64,000 nt of DNA from Prosapia bicincta (taxonomy: Eukaryota; Arthropoda; Insecta; Hemiptera; Cercopidae): NCBI GenBank assembly GCA_036971475.1, contig JBAIZL010000001.1:148860044-148924043 (forward strand), written 5' to 3'. A program made the translations under genes and the position numbers. Positions 1-11,537 of this stretch are shown here, piece after piece. Below the pieces are notes generated by a model. It did no database searches. It was not told the DNA's origin and was given only the letters and a program-made list of their open reading frames with translations. How positions within the stretch are numbered: position 1 is the first letter of the stretch; each line of letters opens with the position of its first letter.

Positions 1-1455
1 GTGTAGAGTGTTATAAGTTTTTGTGATTTTTTACTTACATTGTTAGTTTAATAGTAATTTTATTATGTTAAATAAATTAGTTAGGTATAAATGTTGCCGG
101 TTGTATGTTTTAGCAAATAAATTTCATCACTCAAAATAGAATATATGACAGATATGTGTGTTCGAAATACTTATTGTCAATATTTATGGCCATGAAATAC
201 ACGTCATTTTAACACTACAAACTAGTTAGAAGAATCTAATAGTGAATACGTCAAAATACAGTCACCTGATACTGAATTTCTAAAGTCTGGGAACTAAAAT
301 AGGTTATTCGTTCTATATAACTGTATTTTCAATGTTGGAAATCTTGTGTAAAGGATTTTATTTTACCTCAATTTCCAACTATTATTCAACATTTCTTGCT
401 TTACCAAGTTTAGAGGAAACGTTTTATAAAATGTAAGAAAAAATAAATTTTAAAGGAATAAATGAAAGATGTAACATTAATAATATAGTATATATAAGTA
501 TATAGTATATATATAGTATATAATATAATTATTTTGCTGCTCATAATTCTCTGTGTAAGTATTTGTTTAGAAAACCTAATGCTGAGCTAACCGCCTTCTG
601 AATTCGACGTCTTTTTTTAATATAACGTCACCCGATATTATGACAAGGGTGATCTTTTATTCTTTACCATTAATATATAACGAGCTGATTTAACACCGGC
701 AATGATCTGATCATTACGATTTTCCATATTCCTATTCTATATCCTTATCTTCCTTTCCTATCCTTCATAAATAACAAATATTTTGTTGCATTTTTTTATT
801 CTAAGGGAGTCAACTCGTAATGTAGTAATAAATAAAAAAGGTTAATCGATAGTTGTAATTTGTGCCGTCATCTAAATACACGGCATAATCACTTCTTTAT
901 TGGTTCCCCAGTGTATTGTAGAAGCATTTTTGTATAGATTTATGTTTTCTCCTAAAAACCTTTTATTTCTTCTGTTCAATCTCCAACTGTTATGACAATA
1001 TTAAATTACTTACTTGGTTTCTTTTCATTTCTAAATCATCTATTATTGACATTTTAGATATTACTAACTATATGGGAAACTACCACTAATAAGCTATTGT
1101 CGTTGAAGTTTTTATTATGTTTTTATTGGGCATTTTATTCAACTTATGAACAATACCTAATACTTGAATTGATGTGATAGCGTAACAAATCTCATCCACT
1201 CAGAACTAATCATAAATTGTAATACCTAGACTGGAAGGGAATTGTTATTTCTGTTTGTTATATTATAGTAACTGACTAAAAAACAAAATTATCTTACATT
1301 TATTTTTTATTTTACCGTTTACTGTGTTTTATAGTTTATGTAACTCATTCCAAGGAAGTTAATCATTATTTTTAAAAAATTGTTTGATTTACTCTAAACA
1401 AAATGTTTAATTGAATTTTAACATTTTTTATCACACCCTCTTAAATTTCCAATCA

Positions 1456-1458
<3 letters not shown>
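1..1458. other. AT-rich intergenic sequence
   Basis: No coding region, RNA gene or transposon end is recognisable here. There is a short TA-rich imperfect repeat near 485-530. The stretch ends at a long (CA)n tract. Confidence 0.6.
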
Positions 1459-1490
<32 letters not shown>

Positions 1491-1620
1491 CAAACACACA
1501 CACACACAACACACAAACTCACACACACAAACACACACACTCACACACACCACACCACACACACAGACACTCAGGCAAACACACACACACACAACACACA
1601 AACACACCACACACACCACA

Positions 1621-1672
<52 letters not shown>

Positions 1673-1682
1673 ACACATACAC
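1459..1682. repeat. (CA)n microsatellite, partly (ACAY)n
   Basis: About 220 bp of CA dinucleotide repeat with interruptions. The 3' part, next to the LINE, includes ACAT/ACAC units. It directly abuts the 5' end of the LINE at about 1685, which fits target-specific insertion. Long open frames across it on both strands are artefacts of the repeat. Confidence 0.95.
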
Positions 1683-2117
1683 CTCTCCTATGGGCTGCAT
1701 GACCTTGACGTGGTGAAGAGGCTTAATCCGGGCGGGGGCGGGTGGAGCGGAGCTGTACTTATGTGGCTCCCTATAAACGGGAAGTCCAGGCAAATGTGTG
1801 AGTGCATGAAAGCGGCTCAAAAAAAAGGGGCCAGTCCTAGCACTTGAAGGGTTGTATCTGGCCGGCTTCCGCCCTGCCCTTCCCTTGCGGGCGGCAACCA
1901 AGAAGCGCCCCTCATCCAGGTTGCTGGTCTGGATGGGCACATACACTCCGATCTGAAGGTGTTATGCGATCCGTGCCGATGTAGATTCGTGGCCCTCAGG
2001 GTAAGGAGGGTTTTTAACGGAGTCTCAGGGGCACCTGCGCCACCCCTGAGTACTTAAGTCGCCATACCGCCGTAAGCGGGGCTCTGCGGCTGCGGACCTT
2101 TATTTCCCTAGCTGCTA

Positions 2118-3169
2118 GTGGGAACACACATGGCAGAGACAAAAAAAATAAATTTAACTGGTCAGGGCTTAGAACCTACCGAAAAATCTGTCCCAATGGA
2201 GGTGGCTTCGGCCACCGTAGAGACAGATGGAAATCCAGTTGCGAAGGCAACAGGAAGAATGAGTGGGGCACAAGGGAGGAAAGCACTCTGGCTTTCCTAC
2301 CATGAGGAAGCAAAGAAGGCGGAGGCGGAGGGCAGAGAACCACCGCCACCCCCTTTGAGGAAACACCGGTCCAGGCAGCGGAAGAGTTTGACGGAGGCTG
2401 AGGCTAGAACCCGCCCTGTTGTCCCGGAGGTTAGTGGATCCGGTAGGACCTTAGTACCGCAAGAGAGTGAGAGAGACAGAGGAAAAGGAAGGAAAGGAGT
2501 ACTTCTAATCCTACTCCAGAGTCGGAGGCCAAGAGGAATAGACAAGGGTTTAGGCCTGCTGGGCCGGGAGGGCCGTCTTTATCGCCGATCTCCGCCAACC
2601 TACCGAGGGTTCTAGTGACTTTTGGGGATAGTGTAGGTGTGAGGATGGAGATGGCGGTGTTCGACCACCTTAAGGGCACCGTCATGGACCGGATTCTGGA
2701 CACTCCTAGTGGAGGTTTTGTTCCGCGGTTCAGAGACACTTACCTAAGGGGTGGAGTCGCAGCATTTATTTGTGCTGAGGAGGAATCGGCAAAAAGGCTG
2801 AGAGAAGTGGTACCGTCAGTTAAGCTCGAGAACGAGACTCAGGCAAGGCTACTCCTGCCTGATGAACTTATCAAAAGGGTGAAAGTGACGGTGCTAGTAC
2901 CACCACCAAAAAGGGAGGCCACTCAGTTGTTCAAGCTCATGGGGATGCAAAACCCAGAAATTGACACTTCGAAGTGGAAGATCCTACAGTGCATTGAGCG
3001 GGGACCTGCAAACCTCCTCTGCCTAGGATTGGATGAGGCATCGGCCAGACAATTAAAGGCAAGAGATGGGAAAGCCTTCCTGCAGAGGTTCCACTTATGT
3101 GGAATGCCAAGGACCCGGAAGAGAAGGGCGAGAGAGAGAATCAGGAGAAGGCGTAGAGTTCAGTTGGAT
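2118..3169 (+). pseudogene. LINE ORF1 (Gag-like) remnant, frameshifted
   Basis: The frame opens at 2118 (MGTHMAETKK) and reads a charged, proline- and arginine-rich segment. Near 2500 the true reading moves to the frame of 2615: before the apparent start at 2615 that frame already reads sensible residues (for example NPTPESEAKRNRQGF), so one indel splits what was one protein. The second part contains a conserved-looking block, with GGFVPRFRDTYLRGG at about 2713-2757 and FKLMGMQNPEIDTSKWKI at about 2932-2985. ORF1 proteins of this clade usually end in CCHC zinc knuckles. None is visible; a basic tract (RKRRARERIRRRRR) leads straight into ORF2, suggesting a second internal deletion. The normal role would be binding element RNA. 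Confidence 0.7.
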
Positions 3170-4186
3170 ATGGCTGACCCTCAAGCAATGATCCTGCAAA
3201 TTAACTTGCACCACAGTAAAAGCGCCTCGGTGGTCCTAACCAGGTGCGTAAATGTGAGGCACATATTACCAGCGCTTGCGCTAGTGCAAGAACCGTGGCT
3301 GGTCAGGAACCGTATAAGGGGTCTGACTGCAGCTGGGCGAACCTACGCAAGTGGGGAACATGAGGGGCACAGAGCATGTGTGATAGTCAGAGGACTAGAA
3401 GCCACGCTGATTCAAGAATTCTCAACTAAAGACCTTGCGGTGGTTAGAATTCGAGGTAAGAGCGAGGTGAGTTGGAGCAAAGAGTTCATCGTGGACTCCA
3501 CTTACTGAGCCACTAATAGAGAATCACCCCCTGCAGAATTACGTAAGTTAGTTCAGTACTGCAAGGAGAGGAATATAGGAATCTTAGTGGGCTGTGATGC
3601 CAATGCTCATAATGAGGTGTGGGGCAGCACAGACACAAATGAGAGAGGTGAGGAGCTCCTAGCCTTTTTGATTGAAGAAAACCTTGTGGTTTTAAACACA
3701 GGTGCCGAGCCAACATTTGACACTTCAAACAGAATGGAGGTTCTAGATATCACCTTCTGTAACAGACAAATGTTAAGGTGGGTGCATGACTTGCCGGTTT
3801 CGGATGAGCCCTCCATGTCTGATCACCGGATCGTCACTGCTACGATGGCAATGCAGAGGAGCAATAGGCACGAGATAGGGTTTGGGTTCACGTCAGATGA
3901 ACTGGATTTATTCCGCCATTGTGGTGCCGAGGTTGGTCTTTGCCTCAATCGTCTGATGGGACAGGGCACAGAAAGAAACAAAAGAATGCTGGACCACGCG
4001 CAGGGGCTCTTCCTTAGAGGCATAACAGCTACAAGGAGAAGCACACAATGTGCGGCCATGAGGGTTATGTTGGGTTTTCCATCCTTGAGTCTTCAAATTA
4101 GGATGGAGGCAATGAAAACTGCATACCGGCTAAGTTGTACTGGGCAGTGGAATATAAGTAGCAAACGTCATAAACAGCTATTTTAG
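3170..4186 (+). pseudogene. LINE ORF2 remnant: AP-type endonuclease fused to the post-RT region
   Basis: Reading from the ATG at 3170 gives ILQINLHHSKSAS, then ALVQEPWL and later GCDANAHNEVWGSTDTNERG (about 3590-3649) and LDITFC / SDEPSMSDHRIV. These are the signature blocks of R1/I-group apurinic-like endonucleases, with catalytic D, N and SDH residues in place. An in-frame TGA at 3506-3508 interrupts it; the same frame resumes immediately. After about 3930 the protein changes to LDHAQGLFLRGITAT and later RMEAMKTAYRL, a block normally found downstream of the reverse transcriptase. The palm motif of the RT is absent, so an in-frame deletion of most of ORF2 is inferred. It ends at a TAG at 4184, which is probably a point mutation because the next frame codons still look related. 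Confidence 0.8.
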
Positions 4187-4249
4187 GAGCTGTTAGGTTA
4201 GCTATCATTCAATAAATTAATTCCTGTAATTAGTGTATATTATTTAATC

Positions 4250-4251
<2 letters not shown>

Positions 4252-4300
<49 letters not shown>
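4252..4300. repeat. (TA)n microsatellite
   Basis: About 48 bp of uninterrupted TA dinucleotides just downstream of the LINE remnant. Confidence 0.95.
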
Positions 4301-4303
<3 letters not shown>

Positions 4304-7300
4304 TTATCTGCATATACCAAAATTTATCGGTAGATGTTGCTGTAACACCTACAATGTAAGTCACATGCTTTAAAAATTATATTTACAATTTAAATAAAAG
4401 TATTTTCAAAACGTATTTAGTTAAGTTGGCAGCATTTAAATCTAGCTTGATCTTTATAAAGACAATTATACTCTTTATAGTGAAATTTAATATCCACCAT
4501 TCTAAGGTGGGCACACCTGCTTTGGGACAGCTATATTTAGATCAATCTGTTTTCTTAAAAATAAAGCTAATTTTATCTAAGGTAATTATTCTAAAATCAG
4601 TTAGTTAAGTCGTAATTCAAGTTGCAACTTTTGTTTTTAAAGTATACAGATTAGGTTATAGTACGGTATTTAACTACTAACCTACAGGTTTCACTTAAAT
4701 AATTTGTGGTGTGTTGTTTATCCTAAAGATACCTACTTAGCTTTGGAAAATGAGGTCGACCTACAACTACCTTAAACAATCGTGAGGTCAGTTAAAGACC
4801 GATAAGAAAATGGGACAAATATTTTCATGTCAGACAATCTTATTTAAACAAATGCAACTTTTGCCATACACAAATGTTTACGTATTTGTACATAATGTAA
4901 GTGTATTATTACGCTCTTACTAGGGTTTAATAAATTATATTCAATTTAAGACTACATATATGTTTATTAATAAAACGCACTAAACTGTCACTAAAACGGT
5001 TACTCCCCCCTACATGAAATCTGAACACCGCTTCTTACGCTTATTCAACGCTGTATATCGACTTAACGCTCCTACTAACATTTCGAGCAAAGTTCTACAA
5101 CAATGTAGCTGTGCGTCCACCCAAGCGTGACTTGCCGCTTCAAGTAATTTCTGTCAGCTACTTCTAGAATGTTCTAGCATTTACTAGACTGTGTACTATT
5201 GTGTTCTTTTAAACGTAAACGGACTTGTCTAGACGTGTACCAGAAATCACAATTTGGATTGACCTTTGCAATATTATTTAAACAAACACAAATTGTTTGT
5301 ATGCTGAAAATTCAACATTCATATAACTTTACAGCTTAGTAACTGAATTGGTACATTAAAACGCTAGATTTTAATATTTGGTAAACTTTTCACCTAAAAT
5401 TACAATACTTTCACTTCGATCGAACTAGGTTAATCGGCGTCTTGCAACTTTTTGTAATCGGCAGTACAAAATTATTTTGTAACTTTTAAAGTTTTTAAAC
5501 GTACTGTAAGCGGGGGTGACTTTGTGACTTCTGTTGTGACATTGTGACAAATCATATGTTTTGATTGGTTTGAATATTACAATAAATATGTGTGTGTTAT
5601 AGAGCTAGGAATGATTGTATCTAGTGCCTGGGAATCGCTGCTACCTATTGGTCATCACTTGTATGTCTAGACAAAATGGTGGCTAAATTATTTTAATTGA
5701 AACCTCGTGTTTTAATTCTGCAGAGAAGATCTGCAAACTTTCTGTTTCTGCAAACATTCAACCTAATTACTTGCGTATATACAAGAAACTATATTAATAA
5801 CCATGGTAAATGACCCAGATGCCATTTTGTATGTTTGCAGAAGAAGTTTGGACAGCACATACCTACACAAACCAACTAGCACTAGAGGTTTATTCTCAAG
5901 TGATTGGTTTAGATTATTAAGATTATGTCAAGGTTGAATTGCAACGACTGAAGCATTAGCAAAAAAATATAACTTTTAAAATTAATTTGAATACTTTTTC
6001 AATTTGTTTCTGATTTTCTAGTAAAGTTTTGTAGGGCTACATTATCACAGTGCTCTTTTCCAGTTAGTTTCTAAAGAAAAGCCAAATCATCAAAAAGTTA
6101 TCACGCATTGCGGAGGGAGATTCTGACAAGTATTATTATCATTAGGTCATACTTTATTCTATGGTTGGTTTTTTTACGTTATTACATAAACAAAGAGAAT
6201 GTTTACATAAAGTTATAAATATAACTGAAATTGGATCATTTTTATTTAGTACCTATGTAACAAAAAAAAACTCCAAACAGTGTCACAAAATCACACCAGC
6301 TATTGGTCAAGTCCAATAGCTTTATTCGTGACAAGAATTGCTATTATTTATATTTCTCACGTAAACAAATTGGTTTTCCGAGGGAATTGAACTGAATCAA
6401 ATATTTTCTAAACACTATATCATGACATAATATTCTGATATAATAATATCATTGCCAATACATTTTTTTACTAGGTTCGAGCCAGAAGTATTGAGGCGTA
6501 TAAATAATCTTGAGGATAAATAATCTAGTGAGGCGTAAAAATATAATAATGTTGTGGTCTACTACTATTTAATGTCGATTATTCTTATTTTGCTACTTTA
6601 TAATGTTCTAAATTGCTAAGAAATGTTTGTTTCCTTATGTATTATTTACTATTAATTCTAAAACAATATGTTCCAAAAACATTATTGACTAATTTCACAC
6701 CAACTATTGTATGAAGCTATTAATAACAGTAATTCACATAAAAATATTTCATTCTTACTTACTATTATTTAGTTTTTATTTATTTAGATTTTATTCGCAT
6801 AGTAAACTAAATATTTATGTTCCAAAAAACAAATATATTTGCTTATATTTATCTGTGCCTGAGTTTTATTTGTTTAGTTTATTATTTTTTTTATTAAATG
6901 CAATACGAACTTGAGAATGAAATAAGTGTCAAGTTTATGGAAATCATCACTCCTATATTTTATGAAGCAAATAAAATAAAATCAGAATAATAACACTCTA
7001 TCACAACAAAACACTCAAGAGTAAATTGTGAAGAAAGATACAAATAAAACACCAAAAGTGTAATACATTTCGTAAAGGGGAGTTGAATAATTGAATCAGT
7101 AATTAGTTTTCAATTATTTGTTAAATACGCATTGAATTAGAGTAATTTGTAAGAGCTCTGAATTTAGTTAGGAATTAAAACATGATTAAATTAAATCCGC
7201 TAGCAAATCATTATTCGTATGATTTAATCTGTAATTAACTATATTCGAGCGTTAGGCAGATAATTAAATAAAAGCTATAGACACAGGTATAAGCAATATT

Positions 7301-7849
7301 GATTGAACTGAGCACCACTTTAAAGTTTATATTAAACACTGTTGTATCTATAAAACATATTAGTTCATTTGGTTCATTAATTTTGTGAAATCCCATTGCA
7401 CAGTATGTTGATAATATGTTCTATATTGGGGATAGGTTTTAGGGCAGCTCCCCATCCTTGAAGCAGACATTATGAAGTCGTTCGAAAAGTTTTAAACGAT
7501 ATGCAAAAAGCAATCTAATGTATCACAACAAAATTATGGATTATATATATATATATATCACTTTCACTGTATGTACTTAAACAAGAATCTTACTTGGTAT
7601 TTATGCGAGTTGACTTCTCAAAGATTGATAGTATCTTCACTGTCGAGCATCAACTCTTGTTCAAGGACAAGTAGTAAAAGTGATTAGTGAATACAGTGTT
7701 GCAAAGTTAAATATATAATGCATATAAAGCTTTAGTTGAAAAAAAATAATATTTTGATACACAAGAATATATAATTATATATTGCTACTAATGAAATTAT
7801 TATTCAACCATATATATTTAAAGGAATAGTTTTCATCCAAGGATTACAA
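4301..7849. other. AT-rich intergenic sequence
   Basis: No gene or transposon end recognised. A perfect three-box heat-shock-element-like match (TTCTAGAATGTTC, 5162-5174) is present but is weak evidence alone. Short (TA)n occurs near 7542-7558. Confidence 0.55.
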
Positions 7850-7913
7850 TACACACACACACACACACACACACTCACATATATATAATAATATATATTT
7901 ATTATCTATATAA

Positions 7914-7951
<38 letters not shown>

Positions 7952-7980
7952 TCGCCATATGTTTTCTTGTGTATTAATAA
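7850..7980. repeat. (CA)n and (TA)n microsatellites bordering a palindromic element
   Basis: (CA)n at about 7850-7876 and (TA)n at about 7916-7946. The TA tract continues on the far side of the palindromic element (8107-8166), so the element appears to sit inside a TA array. Confidence 0.85.
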
Positions 7981-8103
7981 AGAACAAAAGTCAAAATACA
8001 AATACAAGAATTATATTTGAATTTACAATTCAAAGCTTTTCGTTGGCTAACAGTACCAACATCATCAGGAATATTAAACAATTGAATTGTTTTGACTTTT
8101 GTT

Positions 8104-8106
<3 letters not shown>
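7980..8106. mobile_element. Small palindromic Penelope-type remnant with hammerhead motif
   Basis: Bounded by a 17-bp inverted repeat (AAGAACAAAAGTCAAAA at 7980 and its complement ending at 8106) and embedded in (TA)n. The interior holds a hammerhead motif on the minus strand that closely matches those flanking the GIY-YIG frame at 45 kb. The left flank carries ATATGTTTTCTTGT, whose complement or close variants also occur beside the 45-46.6 kb copies, so these copies share ancestry. Confidence 0.6.
8028..8072 (-). ncRNA. Hammerhead ribozyme motif (family 1)
   Basis: Reading the minus strand: stem I ATTC, core CTGATGA, one extra T, stem II GTTGG/CCAAC with a 9-nt loop, GAAA, self-complementary stem III AAGCTT, a UU cleavage position, then stem I GAAT. 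Stem I is a perfect 4-bp match here. The stem III palindrome has no loop, so activity would need a dimer. The extra nucleotide after CUGANGA departs from the textbook core and is shared by every copy in the window. Confidence 0.7.

Positions 8107-8166
<60 letters not shown>
8107..8166. repeat. (TA)n microsatellite
   Basis: About 58 bp of TA dinucleotides on the right side of the palindromic element. Confidence 0.95.
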
Positions 8167-8171
<5 letters not shown>

Positions 8172-8552
8172 TATATATATTAGTAAACAGAGCATATATT
8201 CTCCACCTTAAAATTTCCACGAACAAAAAATAACTTTTATTTGTATCACATATTGATGATTATCAGGTTTAGTTTATTGAAAAATTTGAAAATAAACTTA
8301 TATAATAGCAATTTGGATAGAAAGATGCTAGACCTACTGTTTTTCCATCTATAATGATCTTTATTCCCCTCTAATCCAGTTTTCGATTGACCTACGACAT
8401 GAGCATGGGTCACACTAGAATTTTCCTTTGTTATTAATAAAACGTATGCACTTAGTAAATAAAATAATGACAGAACAGTTATATAGACTGTAGCAGAACG
8501 TTACTCTTAAAATAAATAGTTTAATAATATTACTGCTAACTGAAACATTGCT

Positions 8553-8652
8553 AAAATAACCTAACCTAATCAAACCTAACCTAACATAACCTAACCTAAC
8601 GTAACCTAACCTGACCTAGCTAAAGCTAACCTAACCTAACATAACCTAACCC
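8553..8652. repeat. Interstitial CCTAA (TTAGG-type) repeats
   Basis: A run of CCTAA pentamers with variants (CATAA, CGTAA, CTGAC). TTAGG is the usual insect telomere unit, so this is an interstitial telomere-like tract. It is degenerate, and the sequence on both sides is ordinary, so it does not mark a chromosome end in this window. Confidence 0.85.
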
Positions 8653-9584
8653 GAACAACACAAATTGGTAGTCAACCAGATATTTAAAATTTAAAAGTTC
8701 ATTTCTGAGGCCGCAGCGGTGCCTCTGTGGCACTCCAGGTAGTCACAACTTTTGGATACCAGAGCTGTTTACTATACTTTAAACACGTTACGGTATTGAT
8801 TTTATTAATTATATTAGGAATAAACAACATTTTTAAAATAACGAAAACATAAGATCAATGAAATCTATACTCAAATTATTAAATGTAAGTTAAAATAGAT
8901 AAAATCTCTCAGCACATAGATAAAAACATTTTATTTGAACCCTTATGTATTTTTCAATTGTAAACCACTATTATTTAGACGAAATTATTAGAAAGAGTTA
9001 TTTTGTGTTATACAAATTATTTTTGTAATAACTACCTTTGCAAATGATTGCTTTGCACTTGAGATGTTCATACGAGTTGAAATAAAGTTGTAGTTATGGG
9101 GAAGAGCGTTTTTTATATTATTCAAAATAATTCACGACAGATACTTCTACAGTAGTTGTTAATGTATAGCCTATGAGATTAACCCTTTGCATGGTGATGG
9201 CAAACATAAGGAGGGCTTATGTTGAACCTAAGAATTAAAGAATGATGATACGAAACAAAAAAAAATTTCATGTATGTCAAAGTTATAAATAATTTGTTCA
9301 TATTAAAAAAATGAGTTAGGTTCTTAAAATAGTTTACATACAGGATAAACACAAAATGCCTATTTATAAAATTTCTGAGCTCGATTATGATTTGATTTCC
9401 AATAATTAGCTTACTTTTATGAAACATAATTGTCTATGTACCAATACATCTTGAACAGTCACTTGGTATACAACTTCTTGTTATTTTGTTGTTCTAAATT
9501 TAAATCTTTAGCTTTGTGTTTAAAAAGGGTTTTTGTGTCTTCCAATTAGTTTGAGTTTATTTTCTTTTGTACGTTATATGGTAA
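8653..9584. other. Intergenic sequence without recognised genes
   Basis: Nothing coding is supported. TTAACCCTTTGCATGGTG at about 9179-9196 looks like a piggyBac-type end (TTAA then CCC), but no partner inverted end was found. Confidence 0.5.
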
Positions 9585-10756
9585 CCCTTGTAGGACCAAG
9601 GGTCAGGCCATTACTTCAAGGACCAAGGGGGGGCCTGGCAGGCCCACAAAACAAAAACGTTCATTTTATAAATATATATATATATATATTGAACTTATAA
9701 AAAACATCACTTTACATTATTTACTTTATATTTATATTATTGACTAAACTATTACATGAATATTTGATGAAATATAATAAAAAATATTGATTAAATAATG
9801 AAAACATAAAAATGTTATTTAGTCAATAAAAATGTTCCTTAAACCAAATATTTAATCAGAATCAGCTCCACCCGCTTGGCATTTCTCACAGGCGACAGTG
9901 TTCTTGCTATTATTTCCACGTATATGTTTATTGCAATGATAACAAACAGACTTTGACTTCCCTAACTTATCATATTTTACTTTCTTTGACCTCGCTGCAC
10001 CGACACAAATGAAGCATCTTCCACGACCAACTTCAGCTTGTGGGACTGGTTGAGGTCGAACGTTATAAGTTAGTTTTCGTTCAAGAAGTTGTTCTATAGC
10101 ACACACGGTGTTTTATAGTTAGACGGATGTTTTGTGCTCGTACATTTACTTGCGGTTTGATAAGCTCAAGCGCCAACATGCGTAAAAACTGAAGCCGCTG
10201 ATTCTTTTCTCTCGGTTCCCACTTTGGAAAGTTTCCAATACATCAAACATTCTGTCTATTTCACTGTTATGATCATATAAGTTACTATATTTCGGTGTAA
10301 ATAATAACACAGACACAACCTCAATAATGCTGGCAAACACAAACACACTGGCAGACTGAAATGACAAGAGGGAAATACCAAGGTCACCCAGTGCTATCAA
10401 TCTTACACAAATTTATGTAACAATTACCTCAGTCGTTAACTTGTTATATTAATACACTATTGATGTTAAATACTGTTTGTTTTCATAAAAATTTTAAAAA
10501 AGTTGACATATGAAACATTTTTTACATGGTTACGTTGAGGACCCAGGGGTGGGCCTCAGAGGCCCAAACGGACTTTTTTTGTTCTTATGGACAGGAGTTT
10601 TTGTAAAAAAAATGTAACAAGTCTAGAAACAGATTCTTCAGTTACAGATTGATAATAAATAATTTTATATAAATTTTCCGAAAAGGTTTTCTATACAAAA
10701 ACGATAAAATTAAAAACCTTGGGCCTGACAGCCCCCCCCCCTTGGTCCTACAAGGG
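9585..10756 (-). mobile_element. piggyBac-like DNA transposon remnant (about 1.17 kb)
   Basis: The ends are perfect inverted repeats of 17 bp, CCCTTGTAGGACCAAGG at 9585 and its complement ending at 10756. The right target duplication is TTAA (10757-10760); the left is GTAA (9581-9584), a one-base decay. Terminal CCY and a TTAA target are hallmarks of piggyBac. Subterminal GC-rich palindromes (GGGCCT...AGGCCC) occur near both ends. Inside, the minus strand carries only the C-terminal part of a transposase, so the copy is internally deleted. Confidence 0.85.
9852..10106 (-). pseudogene. piggyBac-like transposase C-terminal fragment with zinc finger
   Basis: The minus-strand frame reads ...RKLTYNVRPQPVPQAEVGRG followed by a cysteine-rich tail: CFIC, then CYHC plus NKH, then CEKC, ending QAGGADSD. 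This is the spacing expected of the cross-brace zinc finger at the C-terminus of piggyBac transposases, which binds the element ends. Upstream, a TAA closes the frame just before 10106, and recognisable residues (RAQNIRLTIKHRV) continue in another frame to about 10240, indicating a frameshift. The catalytic DDD core is absent. It lies inside matching inverted ends, which supports the assignment. Confidence 0.75.
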
Positions 10757-10760
10757 TTAA

Positions 10761-11490
10761 GCATGGTGCATTAAAGAGGATAATTTATAAAGGCAACGAA
10801 AAAGTAATTTATTTCTTTTTTAATTTCAAATAAAATTCTTTTTTTGTGAATTAAAAGTATTGAAAATATCATAAAATAGCCTTCTAAATTGGAAATAAAC
10901 CTTTATTTCTTTACATTTCTCATTTTTCTATACGTTTAGAAACGTGAGAACAGTGTTTATTCTAAGGCAGCCTTTAATGACTCAAAGTAGGCCAGAGATG
11001 CTTGAGAAATTAGGAGACAATGCTTTTTTCACAAAACATTTTCTTTGAATTATCTCTTCAGTGTTTTAAGACATTGTTGTAAAACGCTCTAAATCCTGTG
11101 CAGCAGTGTTTCTAAGAGTAGAAGGGTAAAGCCTGTTTAACAAGACTGTACGAGGATGTGGTTTGCAGCAAATGTACCTTGCTGATTTATATTTTCTTTT
11201 CACAGTGGCCAGAAGTCAGAGCCTTTTTACAGAACATATTAGTTCATCATAACACAGCAAATATTTCTTGGGACGTAGTATAATGTGAAAAAATTAATAT
11301 ATTTATAAAGTTAACATATTTTTCACATTATTTTGTTTCACATATTGTACATGACAAAAATAAATTTGGAATACAGAAAATAATAAAATTTGCCAAGTAC
11401 AAACATCTTATCTTCTAAAACTCAACGTATGACGATGTATTTCATTAATTAGGACCTAAGGTTGAGCAATGAAAGCTGAACAACATTAAA
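10761..11490. other. Intergenic sequence without recognised genes
   Basis: AT-rich, no supported gene, RNA or transposon boundary. Confidence 0.5.
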
Positions 11491-11493
11491 TTT

Positions 11494-11537
11494 TAAAGAG
11501 ACTAGTTTCGGTGAGATGTCGCCTTCGTCAGTGATTA
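11494..11537 (-). ncRNA. Degenerate hammerhead ribozyme motif (family 3)
   Basis: Minus strand: CTGACGA, one extra A, stem II GGCGA/TCACC (one mismatch), GAAA, palindromic stem III ACTAGT, then the preferred UC cleavage position. Stem I is only partly complementary (about 4 of 6 pairs), so it is probably inactive now. The CTGACGA...CCGAAAC layout resembles hammerhead motifs known from Penelope-like elements. It stands alone, with no paired copy nearby. Confidence 0.5.

Larger units (their letters stand above)
1685..4230 (+). mobile_element. R1-clade-like non-LTR retrotransposon (LINE), internally deleted
   Basis: A GC-richer block starts right after the (CA)n tract with an untranslated leader (about 1685-2117), then an ORF1-like region, an APE-type endonuclease, and the region that normally follows the reverse transcriptase. 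The reverse transcriptase itself is missing. Within the R1 clade, Waldo and Mino lineages are known to insert into AC/ACAY microsatellites, and this junction fits that. Damage visible: a frameshift near 2500, loss of the ORF1 zinc knuckles, an in-frame TGA at 3506, the internal deletion near 3950-3985, and a TAG at 4184. It cannot move by itself. Clade assignment rests on the endonuclease signature and target and is moderately sure. Confidence 0.82.

Noticed and set aside
1411..1946. Long open frames on both strands over the (CA)n tract
   Set aside because: They encode only TH or VC repeats from the microsatellite.
5162..5174. Perfect heat-shock-element-like TTCTAGAATGTTC
   Set aside because: Nine specified bases are expected about once by chance in a window of this size and no gene start is nearby.
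9179..9196. Second piggyBac-like end TTAACCCTTTGCATGGTG
   Set aside because: No inverted partner was found at a sensible distance.
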